From positions 1 to 43,132 of the forward strand of contig NZ_JAGUQP010000026.1 in NCBI RefSeq assembly GCF_018704065.1: a stretch of DNA of 43,132 bases, given 5' to 3'. A program made the translations under genes and the position numbers. This stretch comes from Desulfovulcanus ferrireducens. GTDB taxonomy: Bacteria > Desulfobacterota > Desulfovibrionia > Desulfovibrionales > Desulfonatronovibrionaceae. The notes under the pieces were generated by a model. It was given only the letters and a program-made list of their open reading frames with translations. It did not search any database and was not told the origin of the DNA. This document shows, piece by piece, positions 1 to 7,689 of this stretch (its first letter is position 1; every line of letters starts with the position of its first letter).

Positions 1-362
1 AAAATTGTTCTTGAAAACAAAATAAACTAACCAATAAATTTTAACCATTAACTATTGACAAAAAACACAGTTGCTGAGTTAATTTGCGAGCGCATTTTCT
101 TCAATGCTAACAAAGACTTGGACACATCTAAGGCTTGCTTGCGGGCTGTGCATAAAGGGGTTAGGCAATAGAATGTTATTTAATGCCTTTTCTGTTGTTA
201 TGATGGGTTTCGAAAGTTCGATGGAATAACCTCCCTATACACAGCACATCCGCAATCTTCGCCAAGATGTGTTACCCAACCCGTTTGTAATGCATTTCAG
301 AAAATGCACTCTTCAATTGTGTAGTAATTTGAGGAAGTTAATCGTGTCAGAAAGTTGAGTTA
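1..362 (+). repeat. Long repeat, left copy of the terminal inverted pair
   Basis: The sequence is repeated in inverted orientation at 42771-43132. I count six mismatches in 362 bases (109, 156, 165, 179, 239 and 336) and no gaps, so about 98% identity. The outermost 108 bases are identical. The unit is itself an imperfect palindrome centred near 195: GCTGTGCATA at 145-154 faces TATACACAGC at 236-245, and similarity of the two arms extends outwards to about 92 and 310. No convincing coding frame lies inside. Shorter diverged copies lie near 19890-20056 and 42340-42720. Confidence 0.9.
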
Positions 363-386
363 ATAATTTTTCAATAAGGAGAAAAA

Positions 387-1001
387 ATGGGGATATTAAG
401 CACCAGTCTTAGCCTGACCAGATATAAAATAGTGGAAAATGTGCCAGACACTCTCTGGTCAGAAATCCAAGATAGGTTACTTAAATTTTCTTTTCAGGAT
501 ATCGATAACACAACAGATGAGCGTAGCTTTGGCTGGGTCTGCTTTGACAACATGTTAGATTCCCGATGGCAAACAGCACCACCGACAAAAGGTGAATTCC
601 TGGCCTTTGCACTCAGACTGGATACCAGACGAATCCCACCGGCCGTGCTGAAAAAACATTTTCAGATACATTTAGATGAATTCAGAAAAAAGTTAAAAGA
701 GCAAGGACAAAAATATATCTCCAGGGAACAAAAAAAGGAACTAAAAGAACAGGTTAAGCTAAAGCTGCTGACTAAAACGCTGCCTGTTCCTGCCTTTTTT
801 GATGTAGTCTGGGACATGCAGAAAAATCTTGTCTATTTTGCCTCAACAAGACCCAAGGTCCTCGAACTATTTGAAGAACTTTTTACCAAGACCTTTGAGC
901 TACACCTTGAACCTCAAAGTCCTTTTTTTAAAGCCCTGAATATTCTTGGTCAGGAGCAGCTGCCAAAAATTGAAAATTTAGAACCAACCATATTTGTTTA
1001 G
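387..1001 (+). CDS. rdgC: RdgC-like recombination-associated protein, short form
   Basis: The 204-residue product looks like the short RdgC of Desulfovibrio-type bacteria. It has the characteristic run LRLDTRRIPPAVLKKH at about residues 77-92, then a lysine-rich helix (residues 99-127) and the KLLTKTLPVPAFFDVVW segment. RdgC of gamma-proteobacteria is about 300 residues and forms a DNA-encircling ring that limits RecA loading. This version lacks the last third or so, as in other members I associate with this order. The ATG is supported by AAGGAG nine bases upstream. It starts 24 bases inside the left long repeat, so its promoter may lie within the repeat. The next gene follows at once on the same strand, which suggests a two-gene operon. 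Family assignment is fairly sure; function is inferred. Confidence 0.7.
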   Translation: MGILSTSLSLTRYKIVENVPDTLWSEIQDRLLKFSFQDIDNTTDERSFGWVCFDNMLDSRWQTAPPTKGEFLAFALRLDTRRIPPAVLKKHFQIHLDEFRKKLKEQGQKYISREQKKELKEQVKLKLLTKTLPVPAFFDVVWDMQKNLVYFASTRPKVLELFEELFTKTFELHLEPQSPFFKALNILGQEQLPKIENLEPTIFV

Positions 1002-1011
1002 GCTTCAAAGG

Positions 1012-1815
1012 ATGCGCGACATCTCAAAAAAAGTCAAAAACCTCTTTCTGGTCAAGGCCGAAAAGGACCAAAAAGTGCCCGGTGATTTTGACCTGGTTGA
1101 AATGCCTATCGAAGGTGTTGTGGCCTACTGGCTCTCAGTGAAAAAAATTCTGGAGAGCAAAAAGAACGGGGATTTTCTGGAGCAGGAAATAAAAAATACT
1201 ACAGAACCTTATATCCGGTATTTACTTGAACTATTAAATAGTTCACTTGAACCCGAACAGATAGCCAAGTTTGCCATTATCAAGAAAAATACCTTGCTTA
1301 AAGACTTGCAGCGCAAGCTAATACTAATGGCTATTTCTATCCTTGGAATGAGCACCAATGAAAACCCTCAGAAAGTACTGGTACGTATAATATCCAAATT
1401 TCCCATTTCACCAATCTACGAGAAGCAAGTCTTTGAGGCAGCGCAGACCATTGTGAATAATCTTGACAGTGAGGACTTAAATAAAAATAAATTCTTTAAC
1501 GTTGACCACCGGCTCAAGATTGAATCCCTTATCATTAACCTTATCACCTACAACATGCTCGCTAGACGCAAAGACCGACAAGAACTCTCCAATTATCTGC
1601 CTTATATCAGATCTTTCTATTTTGCCGAAGGTCTAACCTTAATTATGGATGGATTTGATTATGATTTTATTAAACACCGCTTGAACTCACAAAAAAAAGA
1701 AATCCTTGAGCTCACGGAAACCAAAATGGACTTATCTGCAGATCTATGCGTAGGCATAAAGTCAAATATAGCCTACGCAGATCTGCACACAATTGCTAAA
1801 TCTTATTTACTCTGA
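1012..1815 (+). CDS. Conserved-looking hypothetical protein downstream of rdgC
   Basis: I do not recognise this 267-residue protein. It is mostly helical by composition, charged and soluble, with no signal peptide or membrane segment. ATG at 1012 is preferred to an in-frame TTG at 994 that would overlap rdgC; neither has an ideal Shine-Dalgarno sequence (AAAGG directly abuts the ATG). The coupling to rdgC suggests co-expression. The last 26 codons contain a strong hairpin (1738-1786), so the C-terminal tail may be a late addition or a built-in terminator structure. The 3' end overlaps the convergent echF gene by 13 bases. Confidence 0.6.
   Translation: MRDISKKVKNLFLVKAEKDQKVPGDFDLVEMPIEGVVAYWLSVKKILESKKNGDFLEQEIKNTTEPYIRYLLELLNSSLEPEQIAKFAIIKKNTLLKDLQRKLILMAISILGMSTNENPQKVLVRIISKFPISPIYEKQVFEAAQTIVNNLDSEDLNKNKFFNVDHRLKIESLIINLITYNMLARRKDRQELSNYLPYIRSFYFAEGLTLIMDGFDYDFIKHRLNSQKKEILELTETKMDLSADLCVGIKSNIAYADLHTIAKSYLL
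1738..1786. other. Strong hairpin inside the 3' end of a gene
   Basis: GCAGATCT-AT-GCGTAGGC at 1738-1755 pairs with GCCTACGCAGATCTGC at 1771-1786: 16 base pairs with a two-base bulge and a 15-base loop. It lies at the convergent end of the unknown gene and echF and has no clear T-run on either side, so bidirectional termination or RNA stabilisation is only inferred. Confidence 0.75.
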
Positions 1816-2153
1816 GTCTCTTCTCTTTTTTGTTCTATCTTCATGGCTTTTTCTGCTACCGGGGCACGGTAATCTCCCTTGAAATACAAGCATTTAGTCG
1901 GGCAGTGGTCCACACATATACCGCAATAGACGCAAATATAAGGGTCAATCTGCCAAATTTTGTTCTTCTTATCTACTTCTATACACGCCGCCGGACATTT
2001 TATGCGGCACGAACTACAAAATATACAATCCTCTATGCGGATATCCAGTTCCCCGCGTACATTATCAAAGGGTTCCCTCTTTTTTACCGGATATAATCTT
2101 GTCGCGCTTTTAGAAAAGAAATTTTTTAATATGGTTGGCGTCATATGAAGCAT
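1803..2153 (-). CDS. echF: Ech hydrogenase subunit F, 2x[4Fe-4S] ferredoxin-like
   Basis: The 116-residue polyferredoxin-type subunit has two complete cluster motifs: CIFCSSCRIKCPAAC near residues 43-57 and CVYCGICVDHCPTKC near 74-88. In Ech and complex I (NuoI homologue) these two [4Fe-4S] clusters carry electrons between ferredoxin and the small subunit. A charged C-terminal tail of about 25 residues follows. It is the last gene of the ech cluster and is separated from echE by a 126-base gap with a hairpin, unlike the tight spacing of echC, echD and echE. It lies on the cytoplasmic face of the membrane complex. Identification is sure from motif plus context. Confidence 0.93.
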   Translation of the reverse strand: MLHMTPTILKNFFSKSATRLYPVKKREPFDNVRGELDIRIEDCIFCSSCRIKCPAACIEVDKKNKIWQIDPYICVYCGICVDHCPTKCLYFKGDYRAPVAEKAMKIEQKREETQSK

Positions 2154-2212
2154 GGCTGACCTCGGTATTTATTTTTTTAAGAGTATTACGTTACAGGTGT
2201 GACTTACCACGG

Positions 2213-2253
2213 GTGATAGACTCTTTAACAGTGGCAGCTAAAGAGCCTATCAC
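2213..2253. other. Hairpin between echE and echF
   Basis: GTGATAGACTCTTTA (2213-2227) faces TAAAGAGCCTATCAC (2239-2253), 14 of 15 positions paired, loop 11 bases. No T-run follows on the minus strand, so it is more likely an RNA processing or stability element than a terminator. Confidence 0.7.
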
Positions 2254-2279
2254 TATTCCTTATTCATCACCTAAGTAGC

Positions 2280-3359
2280 TTATCTCTCCGTACAACTGAT
2301 ACATGGATCTATTGACAACACAATAACCGGAACATTCGCCAAATCTTCACCCGGCAACATGGTCAAGAGAGGTGGTATATTGGCAAAAGTAGGAGTCCTG
2401 ATACGTAAGCGGTCCAATTTCTTGGTGCCTGAAGCTTTGATATAATAAAGAAGTTCTCCTCTGGGCTGTTCACTCCTGGAAATAATCTCCCCTTCCGGAT
2501 TACCCTTGACCTTTACTCTAACCTCTCCTCCTTCAGGCAGCTTGCTTATGGCTTGTCGAACAAGATCTATAGATTGGAGAACTTCCCTGAAACGAACCTT
2601 GCATCTGGCATAGGAATCTCCGTCTTGCTCTACTACAGGCTCAAAATCTAACTGACCATAGCCTGAATATCCTGTCTGACGCAGATCCTGGGCCACACCA
2701 CTGCCACGCAATGTGGGACCGCATGCACCTAACTCATAGGCCTTCTCCTTGGGCAAAACCCCGATACCCCTGGTTCTCTTTTCAACAGAATAATCATTTA
2801 TGAAAACCTTTTCCAAAGCCAGAAATTCCTTCTCCACATCCTTTAGTACATCCAGAACCCACTGACACTGTTCCTTGGTCAAATCCCGGCGCACTCCTCC
2901 AACCACATTCACAGAAATGATAACCCTGTTCCCTGCCGTGGCCTCCAGGACATCCATAATCTTTTCTCTGATCCTCCAACATTGCATAAACAGACTTTCA
3001 AACCCAAAGGCATCGGCTAAAAGTCCCAACCACAATAAGTGGCTGTGTATCCTATGCAGTTCTGACCAAATAACCCGCAATAGATGGGCTCTTTGAGGCA
3101 CCTCAACCTGCATCAAAGCCTCTATGGCCTGAGCATAAGTCAAGGCATGGATGCAACTACAAATACCACATACCCTTTCTACAACCTGTACCAGTTGATT
3201 GTAGTCCTTTAAGTCGGCTAACTTTTCCAGTCCTCTATGCACAAATCCCAATTGAGGGACTACCTCGGTCACAATTTCATCCCGGGTTGTAATCTTTAGA
3301 TGTAAAGGCTCTGGCAACACAGGATGCTGGGGTCCAAATGGAATGATAGTTGGAGCCAT
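2280..3359 (-). CDS. echE: Ech [NiFe]-hydrogenase large subunit
   Basis: The 359-residue protein is the size of known EchE. Both nickel-binding pairs are present: CGIC near residue 65 (RVCGICSCIHA) and CISC at the extreme C-terminus (DPCISCTER). The protein ends four residues after the last cysteine, so it has no C-terminal extension to be removed by a maturation protease. This matches what is reported for Ech- and Coo-type large subunits. It is homologous to NuoD of complex I. The start codon overlaps the echD stop codon (TAATG), indicating translational coupling. It holds the Ni-Fe site, facing the cytoplasm, where protons and H2 interconvert. No hyp maturation genes are in the window. Confidence 0.96.
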   Translation of the reverse strand: MAPTIIPFGPQHPVLPEPLHLKITTRDEIVTEVVPQLGFVHRGLEKLADLKDYNQLVQVVERVCGICSCIHALTYAQAIEALMQVEVPQRAHLLRVIWSELHRIHSHLLWLGLLADAFGFESLFMQCWRIREKIMDVLEATAGNRVIISVNVVGGVRRDLTKEQCQWVLDVLKDVEKEFLALEKVFINDYSVEKRTRGIGVLPKEKAYELGACGPTLRGSGVAQDLRQTGYSGYGQLDFEPVVEQDGDSYARCKVRFREVLQSIDLVRQAISKLPEGGEVRVKVKGNPEGEIISRSEQPRGELLYYIKASGTKKLDRLRIRTPTFANIPPLLTMLPGEDLANVPVIVLSIDPCISCTER

Positions 3360-3736
3360 TACTTCTTTCCTCCCTGTTCTCTTCTAATACTCACGGCACA
3401 ATAAGGGGCCCTTTGCACCTCATCTTCCAAATAAAAATGTCCTTTATAATCTAAAACCAAATCTTTGAAGTTCACTCCAAAATAATCCTGAATCTCATTC
3501 TCTACAAGAAGTGCACAAAAATAAATACTTGATATACTCTGGAACTCCTGACTTTTCTCCATTTGCACGCGCATGTTTTTTAACTTCAAGTCCTGGTCAA
3601 AATGGTAAATGAGGTCCAACTTATCGCCCAGGTCCACGGCACTAATAGTCACCAGGCGATAACCCTCGTTTTTTAATTGCTTGACCTCGGCAAGCAATTG
3701 ACTTTGATCCAGCTCAAAAATTTCTTTATCTGTCAT
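3359..3736 (-). CDS. echD: Ech hydrogenase subunit D (NuoC-like)
   Basis: This 125-residue soluble subunit has no cofactor motif. It matches the 30-kDa NuoC-type family in its C-terminal part (ENEIQDYFGVNF, then an acidic DEVQRAPY stretch). Ech-type versions are short and vary in the N-terminal half. It lies between echC (gap of 5 bases) and echE (one-base overlap). It probably bridges the small and large subunits. Identification depends largely on position and length. Confidence 0.88.
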   Translation of the reverse strand: MTDKEIFELDQSQLLAEVKQLKNEGYRLVTISAVDLGDKLDLIYHFDQDLKLKNMRVQMEKSQEFQSISSIYFCALLVENEIQDYFGVNFKDLVLDYKGHFYLEDEVQRAPYCAVSIRREQGGKK

Positions 3737-3741
3737 TTGCC

Positions 3742-4194
3742 TTACTCCGGATTATTTTCACTTTTTTCTGCCAAAATGCCCAAAGCCTGAACCACGCCAT
3801 CAATAATTGCCTCTGGCTTGGGAGGACAGCCTGGCACATAAACGTCCACCGGGATAACTTTATCAATGCCACCAAGGACATTATAAGCATCCTTAAATAT
3901 TCCGCCGCTATTACCGCAAGAACCTATACTCACAATCACCTTGGGATCAGGCATTTGTTCGTAAAGACTTTTTAACACATCTTTATTGCGATAGTTTACA
4001 GTGCCTGTCACCAGTAAAATATCAGCATGCTTTGGGTTACCTACATTGATTATTCCAAAACGTTCTACATCATAAATAGGCGTAAGACAGGCCAAAATCT
4101 CTATATCGCAGCCATTACAACTGCCACAATCGAAGTGTAGCAACCAGGGAGATTTAACTCTGGATTTTTGAATAAATCTCTTTATACACTGCAT
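3742..4194 (-). CDS. echC: Ech hydrogenase small subunit (NuoB-like)
   Basis: The 150-residue subunit carries the four cysteines that hold the proximal [4Fe-4S] cluster: CGSCNGC near residues 23-29, SIGSC near 90-94 and PGCPP near 123-127. The pattern is that of NuoB/EchC. It transfers electrons between EchF and the Ni-Fe site of EchE. A 99-base gap with a hairpin separates it from echB upstream, while echD follows at once, so the soluble-arm genes C-D-E form a tight block. The N-terminus is short and basic with no signal peptide, as expected for a cytoplasmic-facing peripheral subunit. Confidence 0.95.
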   Translation of the reverse strand: MQCIKRFIQKSRVKSPWLLHFDCGSCNGCDIEILACLTPIYDVERFGIINVGNPKHADILLVTGTVNYRNKDVLKSLYEQMPDPKVIVSIGSCGNSGGIFKDAYNVLGGIDKVIPVDVYVPGCPPKPEAIIDGVVQALGILAEKSENNPE

Positions 4195-4240
4195 TTACAG
4201 CCCCGTTATGTTTAATGTTATAATAGTAGACCGTAGACTC

Positions 4241-4265
4241 GTGGATGGCTGTTATACCCATCCAC
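4241..4265. other. Hairpin between echB and echC
   Basis: GTGGATGG (4241-4248) pairs perfectly with CCATCCAC (4258-4265) around a nine-base loop, in the gap between the membrane-arm and soluble-arm genes. No T-run; probably an intercistronic RNA element. Confidence 0.6.
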
Positions 4266-4293
4266 CAAACTCAACCTACCTTAAACTTAAATC

Positions 4294-5157
4294 CTAAAAA
4301 TACTTGGCATAAAGAAAGGCAATATTAATAAACGACAACCCTATGCCTACTCCCCAAACATATGTCAGCATCCATCGCCAGGTGGCCCTGGTTACCAGGT
4401 TGTCGATCAAAATCTCTCCCAAGTATGTTATGACAAGCAAAATAATCATTCCAATCCAACTCGTAGCCCAGAAAAGGGCACAGATGGCCAAAATCAAGAC
4501 AATCTCATACCAGTGTGCGATTTCGATTATGGCCAAGTGAGGTCCGGAATATTCTGTCAAAACACCCTTTACAATTTCTTGATGAGCATGATGAGAGGTA
4601 GAAATGTCAAAAGGAGACTTACGTAGTTTTATAGTCAGGGCAAACCCCAGAACCAGATACATCAAAGGTAACATAAGAAAAATCGGTTTATCATACGCCA
4701 TAATATCTGAAATTTTAAAACTACCGGTTACAAAATAAATGCTCACGAAAACCAGGATGAGAAGAGGTTCGTAGGTCAACATCTGCATCAACTCTCTTTG
4801 GGCACCTATCTGACTATAAGGTGATGGCGTTGATAAAGCACCGATAACCATAAAGACAGAACCTATGGTAAGCACAAAAAAGATCATTAAAAGATCAGAA
4901 CGCAAAGCAAAAAGCAGAACACAGCTTGCAGCCGAAATCAGATACATATGGGCACAAAATACCTGCCAGTAATTGACGATCATCTTTTTCTTGCCCAGCA
5001 ACTTAAACACATCATAAAAAGGCTGCAAAATAGGGGGGCCATAGCGGCCCTGGAACCAGGCTGTTAATTTCCGATCCAGACCAGAAATTATGCCTCCAAG
5101 TAATGGAGCAACAATAATGGCTATCAAACCAATTAGTAAATTTTTTGTAGTGAACAT
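4294..5157 (-). CDS. echB: Ech hydrogenase membrane subunit B (NuoH-like)
   Basis: The 287-residue, very hydrophobic protein has about eight predicted membrane segments and belongs to the NuoH/HyfC/EchB family. Family features include the N-terminal GGIISGLDRKLTAWFQGRYG region, corresponding to the quinone-side loop of NuoH, and the charged SPFDISTSHHAHQEIVKG loop near residue 190. It anchors the hydrogenase arm to the membrane and couples electron transfer to ion movement. It follows echA by about 40 bases. Assignment is firm. Confidence 0.95.
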   Translation of the reverse strand: MFTTKNLLIGLIAIIVAPLLGGIISGLDRKLTAWFQGRYGPPILQPFYDVFKLLGKKKMIVNYWQVFCAHMYLISAASCVLLFALRSDLLMIFFVLTIGSVFMVIGALSTPSPYSQIGAQRELMQMLTYEPLLILVFVSIYFVTGSFKISDIMAYDKPIFLMLPLMYLVLGFALTIKLRKSPFDISTSHHAHQEIVKGVLTEYSGPHLAIIEIAHWYEIVLILAICALFWATSWIGMIILLVITYLGEILIDNLVTRATWRWMLTYVWGVGIGLSFINIAFLYAKYF

Positions 5158-5197
5158 AGTCTAACCCCTGAATTAGTAGTTGTTGCCATTACGCAGA

Positions 5198-7117
5198 TTA
5201 AAAAACTCCAGCCATAATCACGACCAAGATACCGATAGCCACGATATTAATAGCAGTGACAAGCTTTTTTTCTCCAATATAATCATTGAGATAAAAATTT
5301 GCTGCACAAAAAGAAACAAAACTATTCATTGGGCCTTTAAAGCCATATTTTTCGCCCTCGCTGCATCCTATGCCTGCCATGTAAGGGAGGGCATAGGCTC
5401 TGGCCCCCACTCTTTTACTTGCTCTCAGGGCATAAATTAAGCCTATAACAAAGATAAAGAAAAGAGGATAAACAGAGAATGCACCAATATCGTTGACCAC
5501 GCCGCCCTGAGATAACAAGTAAAATCCCTTCTCATAATAAGTCTTGATCACTGGCAAAACCATAGCGGAATAAGTCTTGCCGACCAGGAAACTGAACACA
5601 ACTCCGGCGCAAACCAAGATAAGTAGAGGTAGACGAATAAGTATTGATTGATCTTCTACGACTCGCTCTGTTTCCACTGTGGAACTTAAAATTAGACCAG
5701 CCCAACGCGCCCAGAAAACAACCGTGAATGCACTACCAAGAGCAAGCATGACTACCACTAAAGGCTCACGAGCAGCAGCCTCAAGTACCATCCATTTACT
5801 GAGCAAGGCTCCAAAAGGAGGCAAAAACATGGTTACCATGCCTAAAAGGGTTATCAGGGTTGTTTTTGGCATTTTAGCGTATAATCCGCGCATATCTTCA
5901 ATATTTCTACTGCCAATCTTCTGTTCAATTGTGCCTACGCACATAAACAAAAGACCTTTGGCCAGGGCATGAAAAAGAATGAGCAAAATACCGGCGGATA
6001 TAGCTGCTGGCGTTCCTATCCCCGCACAGGCAACAATCATTCCCAGATTACCAATGGTGGAGTAAGCCAGAATCTTTTTGCCATTCTTTTGACTTAAAGC
6101 CAAAGTAGAAGTGGCGATAAATGTGAAAGCCCCAAAAAAAGCCACATACGAGCCAAACAAGGTGTCTTGGTAAATGGGGGCCATCCTCAAAATAAGATAC
6201 ACACCAGCATTAACCATGGTAGATGAATGCAAAAGAGCAGAAACAGGCGTTGGTGCAACCATCGCCCCGGTAAGCCAGCTCTGGAAAGGAACTTGAGCGG
6301 ATTTGGTAAACCCGGCTACACATAAAAGGGCCATGGCCAGAAGAATTCCTGCTATTTTTTCACCACTCAACAAAGATGTAATTTCTAGCGGTAGACCTTT
6401 AAATCTTAACACCAACAAGGCAAAGATAAATGCCACTCCTCCCAACAAGTTCATCCACAAAGCCCGTTGGGAGTTTTCCCTGGCAACTTCCGTGTCGTCA
6501 TGTCCAATGAGCATAAACGAACATAATGTGGTCACTTCCCAGAAAAAGTACATCCATAATAAATTATTACTTAATACCAAGCCATTCATTGCCCCCAGAA
6601 AGACAAGCAGGAAAAAGAAAAATCTTCCCTGCCGTGACTTTTCCAGGTGCAAATGCTCTTCGTGGATGCGCATATATTCCAGGGCATAAATACAAATCAA
6701 TGATCCAATAATAGATACAATCAGGACCATCATAAGTGAGAACTGGTCTGCAAACAAAGGCTTAGCTAAGCTTTGGCCTTCGCCATGAAAAAATTCCACA
6801 ATAGCCAGCGGGACAATTTGCAGAATGGTCAAGATTATTATCTTTTTGTTTTTGAGCCTAAAACCCAAAAACAAAATAAAAAACAGAAGAGCAAAATCCA
6901 GAACAGCGATAAGAGAGTCCAACTTAAAATTAACCTGCCCCATGCCGGGCTCTAGAGTAAAAGGCCCGTGGGCATACATAAACAAAGAGACAACAGTCAA
7001 AATAACGCCTGAGGTTATAACCACAAGCTTTCGCCACGCTGCCAGGTTCACCAGGACCAAAACCCCTGCCAGCATTGGCAATAAAATGCTCGTTCCAACT
7101 AACGTTTGCCAGTTCAC
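5198..7117 (-). CDS. echA: Ech hydrogenase ion-translocating subunit A (NuoL-like)
   Basis: This protein of 639 residues has some 14-16 membrane helices. It is the antiporter-like subunit related to NuoL/NuoM, with the conserved core around residues 130-430 (for example the SAQVPFQSWLTGAM motif and the LLHSSTMVNAGVYL helix). GTG at 7117 is chosen because GAGGAGG at 7124-7130 lies seven bases upstream and the protein then begins VNWQTLVG like its relatives. The longer frame to 7177 adds 20 basic residues without a good ribosome site. It is first in the ech cluster, so the promoter should lie between 7118 and about 7440. It forms the H+ or Na+ path of the complex. Confidence 0.94.
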   Translation of the reverse strand: MNWQTLVGTSILLPMLAGVLVLVNLAAWRKLVVITSGVILTVVSLFMYAHGPFTLEPGMGQVNFKLDSLIAVLDFALLFFILFLGFRLKNKKIIILTILQIVPLAIVEFFHGEGQSLAKPLFADQFSLMMVLIVSIIGSLICIYALEYMRIHEEHLHLEKSRQGRFFFFLLVFLGAMNGLVLSNNLLWMYFFWEVTTLCSFMLIGHDDTEVARENSQRALWMNLLGGVAFIFALLVLRFKGLPLEITSLLSGEKIAGILLAMALLCVAGFTKSAQVPFQSWLTGAMVAPTPVSALLHSSTMVNAGVYLILRMAPIYQDTLFGSYVAFFGAFTFIATSTLALSQKNGKKILAYSTIGNLGMIVACAGIGTPAAISAGILLILFHALAKGLLFMCVGTIEQKIGSRNIEDMRGLYAKMPKTTLITLLGMVTMFLPPFGALLSKWMVLEAAAREPLVVVMLALGSAFTVVFWARWAGLILSSTVETERVVEDQSILIRLPLLILVCAGVVFSFLVGKTYSAMVLPVIKTYYEKGFYLLSQGGVVNDIGAFSVYPLFFIFVIGLIYALRASKRVGARAYALPYMAGIGCSEGEKYGFKGPMNSFVSFCAANFYLNDYIGEKKLVTAINIVAIGILVVIMAGVF

Positions 7118-7123
7118 CTCTGC

Positions 7124-7130
7124 CCTCCTC
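7124..7130 (-). promoter_or_regulatory. Shine-Dalgarno of echA (decides a GTG start)
   Basis: GAGGAGG on the minus strand, seven bases before GTG at 7117. No comparable site precedes the longer frame's start at 7177. Confidence 0.8.
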
Positions 7131-7444
7131 TTAAGTAAAAACTTAAAAATAAACTTTAGGGATAGCTTAATGCCCAAAAAAATTTTCTTTGTATCCCAAC
7201 TTTAGGTTAATGGTCAATTGGGTTACATGAATGGCTACTTTCGACATCAAGTCCCAAACGATAATATTACTCATAACATACTCTATATTTGTCATAAAGT
7301 GAAGAGAAAAAAATTAATAAGGGACAAATAAGAAATATTTTTTTGTACACCGCCTTGGTAATTAGTCACCTGTAAAACAAAATAGAAAAAAATTTTTGAT
7401 TCTTGATCAAAAGAATGCTCCGGTGATACGCAGAAAATCCAAAC

Positions 7445-7667
7445 TTCTTTCCGTGTTGATAGCCTTATCTGCTTAGTACTGTGAAAATTGTAGAAACAGA
7501 GGAGAAAACAGGAGGTTGTGGTGGTGAGTGCCGTACCAATTACTGATAGTCACCTACAAGTAAGACAAGATGCCTTACGCGCTGCAGTGCACAGAGGGTA
7601 AGGCACCATCCTCGACTCCCAAGCCATTAAAATCAAAAAGGCCGGTTAGAAACCGGCCTTTTTGATT
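7445..7667 (+). ncRNA. Candidate structured RNA ending in a strong terminator (possibly 6S-like)
   Basis: Between ech and the chemoreceptor lies a non-coding stretch that ends on the plus strand in a near-perfect terminator (7631-7667). Upstream are complementary blocks such as TGCCTTAC and GTAAGGCA (about 7569-7604). The order GGTGGTGAG ... GCCTTACGCGCTGC ... AGGGTAAGGC ... CATCCTCGA resembles the 3' half of proteobacterial 6S RNA as I remember it. I could not find a convincing closing stem with the 5' part, so the 5' end is a guess and the 6S label is weak. It could also be a long ech leader read on the other strand. Confidence 0.35.
7631..7667. terminator. Bidirectional rho-independent terminator
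   Basis: AATCAAAAAGGCCGGTT (7631-7647) pairs with AACCGGCCTTTTTGATT (7651-7667): 17 base pairs, three-base loop, GC-rich core flanked by A and T runs. It ends the chemoreceptor gene on the minus strand and any RNA coming from 7445 onwards on the plus strand. Confidence 0.93.
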
Positions 7668-7689
7668 AATCTTTAAAAATTATTAACCT

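Noticed and set aside
7118-7177. Longer N-terminus of EchA
   Set aside because: The added 20 residues are basic and lack a ribosome site, while GAGGAGG precedes the GTG at 7117.
7300-7600. A NikR operator upstream of ech
   Set aside because: No GTGTTAC/GTAACAC-type or GTATGA-type palindrome is present.
7590-7625. A tRNA in the region ending in CTCGACTCCC
   Set aside because: The T-stem and acceptor stem do not pair.
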